Of a stretch of 10,168 bases of DNA, positions 6,751 to 10,168 are shown in pieces. The DNA comes from DASZZX01 sp036260415. GTDB lineage: Bacteria > Actinomycetota > Nitriliruptoria > Nitriliruptorales > JAHWKO01. Location of the stretch: positions 1 to 10,168 of the forward strand of contig DASZZX010000022.1 in assembly GCA_036260415.1 (NCBI GenBank). Direction: 5' to 3'. Positions within the stretch are counted from its first letter, which is position 1. Each line of letters opens with the position of its first letter. The translations under genes were made by a program, and so were the position numbers. The notes beneath the pieces are model-generated. The model searched no databases and was not told where the DNA came from. It saw only the letters and a program-made list of their open reading frames with translations.

Positions 6751-6957
6751 TCAGCTCTCGAGTTCGAACGTCACCTTCAGGATCACCTGGTACGTCGCGA
6801 TCTGGTCGTTCTCCAGGTAGACCTCCTGCTCCTTGACCCACGCGGATCGCACGTTGCGCAACGTGCTCGTGGCACGATCGACTCCGACCCTGACAGCGTC
6901 GTCGAAGCTCTCGTTGGAGCGGGCGCTGATCTCGGTGATGCGTGCGACGGATCCCAT
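6751..6957 (-). CDS. Dodecin, flavin-binding protein
   Basis: The 68-residue product has the exact size and pattern of dodecins, which assemble into hollow dodecamers that bind and buffer flavins (FMN, FAD or riboflavin). Seen are the N-terminal strand VARITEISARS, the helix SFDDAVRVGVDRATSTLRNV (17-36) and the strands WVKEQEVYLEND and IATYQVILKVTFELE. Trp40 matches the family Trp that stacks on the flavin ring, and Gln57 matches the Gln that contacts it. The ATG at 6957 is preferred over upstream codons because GGAAGGGAA precedes it at normal distance and the protein then begins where the family begins. The gene lies 83 bp after the uncharacterised 340-residue protein gene on the same strand, and an inverted repeat sits just before its ribosome site. 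Kgd begins 334 bp further on in the same direction. Confidence 0.92.
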   Translation of the reverse strand: MGSVARITEISARSNESFDDAVRVGVDRATSTLRNVRSAWVKEQEVYLENDQIATYQVILKVTFELES

Positions 6958-6973
6958 CCGCGTTCCCTTCCGA

Positions 6974-7000
6974 CTGCGACGTACCGCCCCACAGTCGCAG
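6974..7000. promoter_or_regulatory. Inverted repeat just upstream of the dodecin ribosome site
   Basis: CTGCGAC (6974-6980) and GTCGCAG (6994-7000) are a perfect 7-bp inverted repeat with a 13-base loop, directly upstream of the GGAAGGGAA site of dodecin. It could be an operator, a 5' leader hairpin or the terminator of the preceding gene; no T-run follows. It lies in the only non-coding stretch (83 bp) between the two genes. Confidence 0.35.
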
Positions 7001-7040
7001 CTCCGCGACCGCCAGCCAACCGGCGGGCACCGACGACAGG

Positions 7041-8063
7041 TCACCGCGTGGCAGCGCGGGGATCGTCGTCGCGCAGGCGGTCCCAGGCGTCCACCGCGAC
7101 CGCCCAGCCGCCCTGCGGGTCGGCGATCGCCACGCGCAGGTTCCAGCCCAGATCCCCCTCACCGCCGCCGATCACGTACCAGCGCAAGCGCTGCAGGGCC
7201 CGGCCGAGCTCGTCCGGCGCCGCTGCGGCGGGCAGTCCGGTGGCCACCGTGGCGACCCACCACGCCGCCGATCGCCCCGCCGCAATGCCCGCTCGACGCC
7301 CGTACGCGCCCCCGGACGCGGCCGTCCAGGCCAGCCGCGCCAGCACATCGGCCGGGGCCACCGGCGCCAGGGCGGTCTCGCCGCTCACCAGCGCGGCGAC
7401 CGCCCCGGCGGCGTCACCCCGCACGGTCGCGACGTGGCAGCCGCCGTTGGAGCCGTCCGCCCAGGTGGCCGCCGCGTCGGTCAACGCCCGGGTCAGCTCC
7501 GGCAACTCGAGGGGCGGGGCCGGTGGGGCGTCCACGGCTCGGTGCGCCAGTTCGAGCGGTGGCGGACCCCCTTCGATCAGCTCGTATGGCCGGTAGGTGG
7601 GCAGCGGGTAGTCCGGCTCCCACGGGTGGAGCACCGGCGGGAGCTCCAGTTCCTCGGTGTGTGCGCGGACGTCCCCGGTGAGGTCCTCGCCCCGCAACAC
7701 GCGCTCCTGCGCCACCGTCGCAGCGATCCACGGTTCGGTCAGGTGATCGGCCAGCTCCGCCCAGCGGTGGGTGCTGGCCGCAACCTCGGTCAGCGGCCCG
7801 AGAGCGAACCGACCCGCCCCGCTGCGGCACATCGCGGCCGCGTACGGGCCCGGCGCCTCGAGCGCCAGCCGGTACTCGGCGAACTGCGCCACCGACCACA
7901 GCTGCTTGCCGAGCTCGACGGCCGCGTCGCAGAGGTCCCGCAGGCGGACCAGACCGGCCCAGTCGCGACCCGCCACGAGCCGGTCGACCTCGAGCAGGAG
8001 CTCCTGGGGGTCAGCCCGCTGGACCAGCTCCTCGAGTCCGCCCCGGCCCTCGGCGGCCGTCAC
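7041..8063 (-). CDS. Uncharacterised 340-residue protein
   Basis: I do not recognise a named family. The protein is soluble, without signal peptide or membrane segment. Residues 8-125 look helical and well folded (LLLEVDRLVAGRDW, LVRLRDLCDAAVE, FAEYRLALEAPGP, FALGPLTEVAASTHRWAELA). Residues 138-190 are a Pro/Glu-rich connector with YPLPTYRPYELIEGGPPPLE. Residues 190-295 are Ala-rich helices including RSAAWWVATVATGLP. The end (294-328, RWYVIGGGEGDLGWN and the Trp-rich strands after it) looks like beta strands. Such well-defined patterns and normal codon use speak for a real conserved gene. The start is GTG 8063, preceded by GGCGGGGACG; no stronger start is near. It lies 81 bp after the FKBP-like gene and 83 bp before dodecin, all on one strand, so the three may be co-transcribed, though none overlap. 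Confidence 0.8.
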   Translation of the reverse strand: MTAAEGRGGLEELVQRADPQELLLEVDRLVAGRDWAGLVRLRDLCDAAVELGKQLWSVAQFAEYRLALEAPGPYAAAMCRSGAGRFALGPLTEVAASTHRWAELADHLTEPWIAATVAQERVLRGEDLTGDVRAHTEELELPPVLHPWEPDYPLPTYRPYELIEGGPPPLELAHRAVDAPPAPPLELPELTRALTDAAATWADGSNGGCHVATVRGDAAGAVAALVSGETALAPVAPADVLARLAWTAASGGAYGRRAGIAAGRSAAWWVATVATGLPAAAAPDELGRALQRLRWYVIGGGEGDLGWNLRVAIADPQGGWAVAVDAWDRLRDDDPRAATR

Positions 8064-8144
8064 CGTCCCCGCCGCCCGCCGTCGTGGCGCGGCGCCTCCG
8101 GCAACGTCACGGGGACACGCCGGCGTCCTCGGCCATCCGCCCGG

Positions 8145-8669
8145 TCATCGGACGACCGCGATCAGATCGATGACGAACACCAGGGCTCCCGCCGGCGCGG
8201 CACCGTCAGGGCGGGTCCCGTACGCGTCGTCGGCGGGGACGAGCGCGAGCCGGCGGCCGCCCACGCGCATGGGATCGATGCCCTCGGTCCCGCCGATGGA
8301 CTTGGCCACACCGGGGACCACCTGGTCGAGGCGGAAGGTGACAGGCCGACCGCGGTCCCAGGTATCGGTGGCCTCGTGACCGTCGGCGTGCCGCACACCG
8401 ACGAGGTTGACGGTCACGACGTCACCCGCCGCGGCGGGCACGCCCGATCCCACCACGATGTCGGTCACGGTGAGTCGGGTCGGCTCCACACCCTGCGGGA
8501 CGGGGACCTGCGGTTTCTCGGCAAGGTCGGCCACCGGCGGGGGTGGCGGATCGGACCCCGTGACGTTGTCGGCCGTCCCGCCCCCACGGAGGGCGCAGGC
8601 CGCCGCCAAGGACGCCACGAGGACACCAGGCACAGGAGCCCGTCGCCGCAGACCGCTCACCGAACGCAT
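8145..8669 (-). CDS. FKBP-type peptidyl-prolyl isomerase-like lipoprotein
   Basis: The 174-residue protein starts at ATG 8669, placed 9 bases after a TACCCT -10 box, suggesting a nearly leaderless mRNA; the frame is open to another ATG at 8750, but that extension gives an unlikely leader. Residues 1-25 form a lipoprotein signal: basic MRSVSGLRRR, a hydrophobic core and LAAAC with Cys25 as lipid site. Residues 26-65 are a Gly/Pro-rich tether. Residues 67-173 are an FKBP domain (GDVVTVNLVG, PVTFRLDQVVPG, VGGRRLALVPADDAYG, ALVFVIDLIAV). FKBPs catalyse proline isomerisation, here outside the membrane. Several pocket residues differ from FKBP12: its Tyr26, Phe36 and Trp59 align with Leu89, Ala100 and Val121, whereas Phe112, Tyr150 and Phe165 are kept. 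Activity may therefore be weak, or the domain may act as a binding module. Confidence 0.85.
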   Translation of the reverse strand: MRSVSGLRRRAPVPGVLVASLAAACALRGGGTADNVTGSDPPPPPVADLAEKPQVPVPQGVEPTRLTVTDIVVGSGVPAAAGDVVTVNLVGVRHADGHEATDTWDRGRPVTFRLDQVVPGVAKSIGGTEGIDPMRVGGRRLALVPADDAYGTRPDGAAPAGALVFVIDLIAVVR

Positions 8670-8678
8670 CCGCACGTG

Positions 8679-8684
8679 AGGGTA
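8679..8684 (-). promoter_or_regulatory. Candidate -10 box for the FKBP-like gene (leaderless start)
   Basis: On the minus strand TACCCT fits TAnnnT and is separated from the ATG at 8669 by 9 bases, placing the transcript start within about three bases of the ATG. No Shine-Dalgarno sequence precedes the ATG, which agrees with a leaderless or near-leaderless message. No clear -35 hexamer is seen. Confidence 0.4.
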
Positions 8685-8735
8685 GCTGCGCCCCCGCCCG
8701 CGCCCGAGCGGCGCGGACGTCGTCACCTCCCCCTC

Positions 8736-8741
8736 TACGCT
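8736..8741 (+). promoter_or_regulatory. Candidate -10 box for the amidotransferase gene (leaderless start)
   Basis: TACGCT lies 7 bases before the ATG at 8749, the spacing expected when transcription begins at or one base before the start codon. No good ribosome site is present. A GAC-containing hexamer (8714-8719) lies 16 bp upstream but is a poor -35 match. The box and the bases after it nearly repeat those before the cupin gene at 230-243. Confidence 0.45.
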
Positions 8742-8748
8742 GGGGCGC

Positions 8749-9546
8749 ATGACCGAGCCCGAGCGGGAGCAGGAGGAGGACGGCTTCGACTACGGCGAGA
8801 CGCTGGTCGTCCAGCACGCGACCGCGACCGGGCCGTCCGCGCTGACCGAGGTTCTGGACGCCCGCGCCGGCCGTCGTCCGTGGCGGCTGGTGGACGTCGC
8901 CAGCGGTGCGCCGTTCCCGTCGCTGGACAGCGCCCGCGGGATCATCCTGCTGGGCGGACCGATGGCCGTGGGTGACAGCAAGGCGCATCCCTGGCTCGCT
9001 GGGGAGCAGGAGGCGGTCGCGGCGGCGCTCCAGCGCGAGATCGCGGTGTTCGGCATCTGCCTCGGGGCGCAGCTGCTCGCGTCCGTGCTCGGCGGGGAGG
9101 TGGGCAGTCGCGCCGTCCCCGAGGTGGGCTTCCTGCCGCTGGAGCGGACCGAGGTCGGACGGACCGATCGGGTCTTCGCGGGCTGGGCCGACGGTGCCGC
9201 AACGCTCTTCTTCCACGACGACGAGGTCGTCCGCATGCCGGTCGGCGCCGAGACCATGCTGGTCGGGTCGGACGGGACCTCCGCGTGGCGTGCGCCGGAC
9301 GGTCGTTCGTACGGTGTGCAGTTCCACCCCGAGGTGGACGCCGCGCAGGTCGCGGCGTGGTGCAGCACGGACCACAACCGCGACCGCTGCCACCGGGCAG
9401 GTGTCGATCCGGACGCCCTCGCGGTCGAGGCGCAGCGCCGCGACCGCTTCGTCCGCGCGGTGGGCCTGACGCTGGTCGGCCGCTGGCTCGACGCCGTCGT
9501 CGGGCACGGCGACCCCGACCCCACGAGGGGTCGGAGGGCGCGGTGA
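8749..9546 (+). CDS. Class I glutamine amidotransferase (GMP synthase-like GATase1)
   Basis: The 265-residue protein is a stand-alone class I glutamine amidotransferase domain, related to the glutaminase half of GMP synthase. Seen are the first strand ETLVVQHAT (17-25), the GIILLGGPMAVGD oxyanion region (64-76), the nucleophile elbow FGICLGAQLLA with Cys104, and GVQFHPEVD with His193 and Glu195, completing the Cys-His-Glu triad. Such enzymes release ammonia from glutamine, or have become peptidases or gamma-glutamyl hydrolases; the acceptor is unknown and no synthetase domain is attached or adjacent. The first 16 residues (MTEPEREQEEDGFDYG) are an acidic extension before the usual start of the fold; ATG 8749 is still the only good start and fits the leaderless promoter. 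The tail after about 210 is Arg/Asp-rich and ends TRGRRAR. It is divergent from the FKBP-like gene across 79 bp. Confidence 0.88.
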   Translation: MTEPEREQEEDGFDYGETLVVQHATATGPSALTEVLDARAGRRPWRLVDVASGAPFPSLDSARGIILLGGPMAVGDSKAHPWLAGEQEAVAAALQREIAVFGICLGAQLLASVLGGEVGSRAVPEVGFLPLERTEVGRTDRVFAGWADGAATLFFHDDEVVRMPVGAETMLVGSDGTSAWRAPDGRSYGVQFHPEVDAAQVAAWCSTDHNRDRCHRAGVDPDALAVEAQRRDRFVRAVGLTLVGRWLDAVVGHGDPDPTRGRRAR

Positions 9547-9623
9547 GCCGGTCCGCGTCAGCTGCGCGACCCGGCTGCACCGACGGTCGTCCGGGTGGGC
9601 CGTGGTGGACCAGGTCCTGCGGC

Positions 9624-9652
9624 CGTCCCGCCACCGCGCCCGCCACGGGACG
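9624..9652. terminator. Possible hairpin terminator after the amidotransferase gene
   Basis: CGTCCCG (9624-9630) and CGGGACG (9646-9652) form a perfect 7-bp stem around a 15-base loop, 77 bp after the amidotransferase stop and 42 bp before the lipoprotein start. No T-run follows, so if it works in termination it is of the non-canonical GC-rich type. Chance is a real alternative. Confidence 0.25.
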
Positions 9653-9655
9653 CCA

Positions 9656-9661
9656 TAGGCT
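9656..9661 (+). promoter_or_regulatory. Candidate -10 box for the lipoprotein gene
   Basis: TAGGCT fits TAnnnT and would start a transcript near 9668, about 26 bases before the GTG at 9694. No -35 match is obvious. Its placement directly before a 13-bp palindrome (9663-9675) makes it more interesting than the hexamer alone. Confidence 0.35.
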
Positions 9662-9662
9662 C

Positions 9663-9675
9663 CTGCGGACCGCAG
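9663..9675. promoter_or_regulatory. Palindrome over the predicted transcript start of the lipoprotein gene
   Basis: CTGCGG and CCGCAG flank a single central A, a perfect 13-bp palindrome. Its place between the TAGGCT box and the ribosome site, across the predicted start point, is where a repressor would bind. Too short to assign to a regulator family, and palindromes of this size occur by chance in GC-rich DNA. Confidence 0.3.
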
Positions 9676-9693
9676 TGACCGACTGGAGGGACC

Positions 9694-10168
9694 GTGCGCC
9701 GGCTCGCGCTGGTGGCCGGGGCGACCGCCCTGACGCTCGCCGCTTGCGGCGGTGAGGCCGCGCTCGAGGCGGACCGTCCGGCAGCGCTAAACCCCCCGCC
9801 GGCCGAGGTCGCCCAGGCGCCTCTGGAGGCCGATGTCGCCGGGGCGACCGTCCGCGCTCAGGCGCGCGCCTGGCGCGACGTGCAGCCCTACGCCGGTGGA
9901 GGCGGGTTGCCCCGCTGCGCCAACCTCTGCGCCGTGATCGACCTGGTTGCGGTCGACGGTCGCGACCTCAGACGGCTGGAGGTGGAGGAACTGTGGGCCG
10001 TGCGCGACGACGGCGCGGGGGAGTTCGAACGGCTGGTGGTGCGTGAGGTCTCGGGCGGGCTGGAGGTCACGGGGCGACGCGGTCCACGCACCGAGGCGGG
10101 TCGCCGGATCACGCTGGTCGTCGGGCTCGCCGGCCCCGGCGGGACCGTCGCGTACGCGCGCACCGCCC
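9694..10168 (+). CDS. Lipoprotein of unknown function, N-terminal part
   Basis: The frame is open from GTG 9694 to the window end (158 codons) and continues beyond. GGAGG (9685-9689) lies 4 bases before the GTG, which supports this start. Residues 1-18 are a lipoprotein signal: MRRLALVAG, a hydrophobic stretch and the lipobox LAAC with Cys18, followed by Gly-Gly. Residues 19-49 are an Ala/Pro/Glu-rich tether. From about residue 50 the sequence looks beta-rich (ATVRAQARAW, CAVIDLVAVDG, FERLVVREVSGGLEV, RRITLVVGLA), as in an immunoglobulin-like sandwich. Two cysteines, C75 and C79 in RCANLC, could form a disulfide or bind a metal outside the cell. I recognise no family. It follows the amidotransferase by 147 bp with its own candidate promoter, so it is probably a separate unit. 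Confidence 0.82.
   Translation, partial: MRRLALVAGATALTLAACGGEAALEADRPAALNPPPAEVAQAPLEADVAGATVRAQARAWRDVQPYAGGGGLPRCANLCAVIDLVAVDGRDLRRLEVEELWAVRDDGAGEFERLVVREVSGGLEVTGRRGPRTEAGRRITLVVGLAGPGGTVAYARTA

Noticed and set aside
6942..8975. 677-codon open frame on the plus strand across three minus-strand genes and the amidotransferase start
   Set aside because: It spans several real genes in other frames, is Arg/Pro-rich and patternless, and its frame conflicts with the well-supported FKBP and amidotransferase genes.
8422..9507. 361-codon minus-strand frame over the amidotransferase gene
   Set aside because: Antisense shadow; the plus-strand frame carries a full Cys-His-Glu triad and family motifs.

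Overview
The window is GC-rich throughout, with coding regions dominated by G or C at third positions, GTG as well as ATG starts, and many four-base gene overlaps. The best taxonomic marker is the long fused 2-oxoglutarate decarboxylase/dehydrogenase (Kgd type: an E2 succinyltransferase core joined to E1, without a lipoyl domain), which is a signature of Actinomycetota. The codon use and the TAnnnT -10 boxes lying close to start codons fit this. A deep-branching, very GC-rich actinobacterium (for example a Nitriliruptoria-like lineage) is my guess; the class cannot be fixed from this sequence.

Layout. Bases 2-94 (+) are the tail of a PP2C-type Ser/Thr phosphatase. A structured spacer follows, with a nested inverted repeat and a likely promoter. 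A small cupin gene (261-581, +) then converges on, and overlaps by 28 bp, the end of a long minus-strand block. Read in its own direction, that block runs: FKBP-like lipoprotein (8669-8145), uncharacterised 340-residue protein (8063-7041), dodecin (6957-6751), a 334-bp spacer with two near-identical palindromic repeats, kgd (6416-2697), an orphan NuoF-like NADH/FMN/4Fe-4S subunit (2700-1357) and a glycerophosphodiester phosphodiesterase (1360-554). The last three genes are joined by GTGA and ATGA overlaps and are almost certainly translated from one message. At the right end, divergent from the FKBP gene across 79 bp, are a class I glutamine amidotransferase (8749-9546, +) and the first 158 codons of a lipoprotein gene (9694 to the window end, +).

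How the parts fit. Kgd is the E1/E2 component of the actinobacterial 2-oxoglutarate dehydrogenase system and makes NADH through a separate dihydrolipoamide dehydrogenase. The protein translated directly after it is a stand-alone NADH-binding flavo-iron-sulfur subunit with no NuoE or other complex I subunit beside it, so a redox link to 2-oxoglutarate oxidation is a reasonable but unproven idea. Dodecin, a flavin-storage protein, lies upstream. The window holds no phage, insertion sequence, CRISPR array, tRNA or rRNA, and no obvious defence or biosynthetic system. The most unusual items are the paired palindromic repeats upstream of kgd, the orphan NuoF in a kgd operon, and the unrecognised 340-residue protein.
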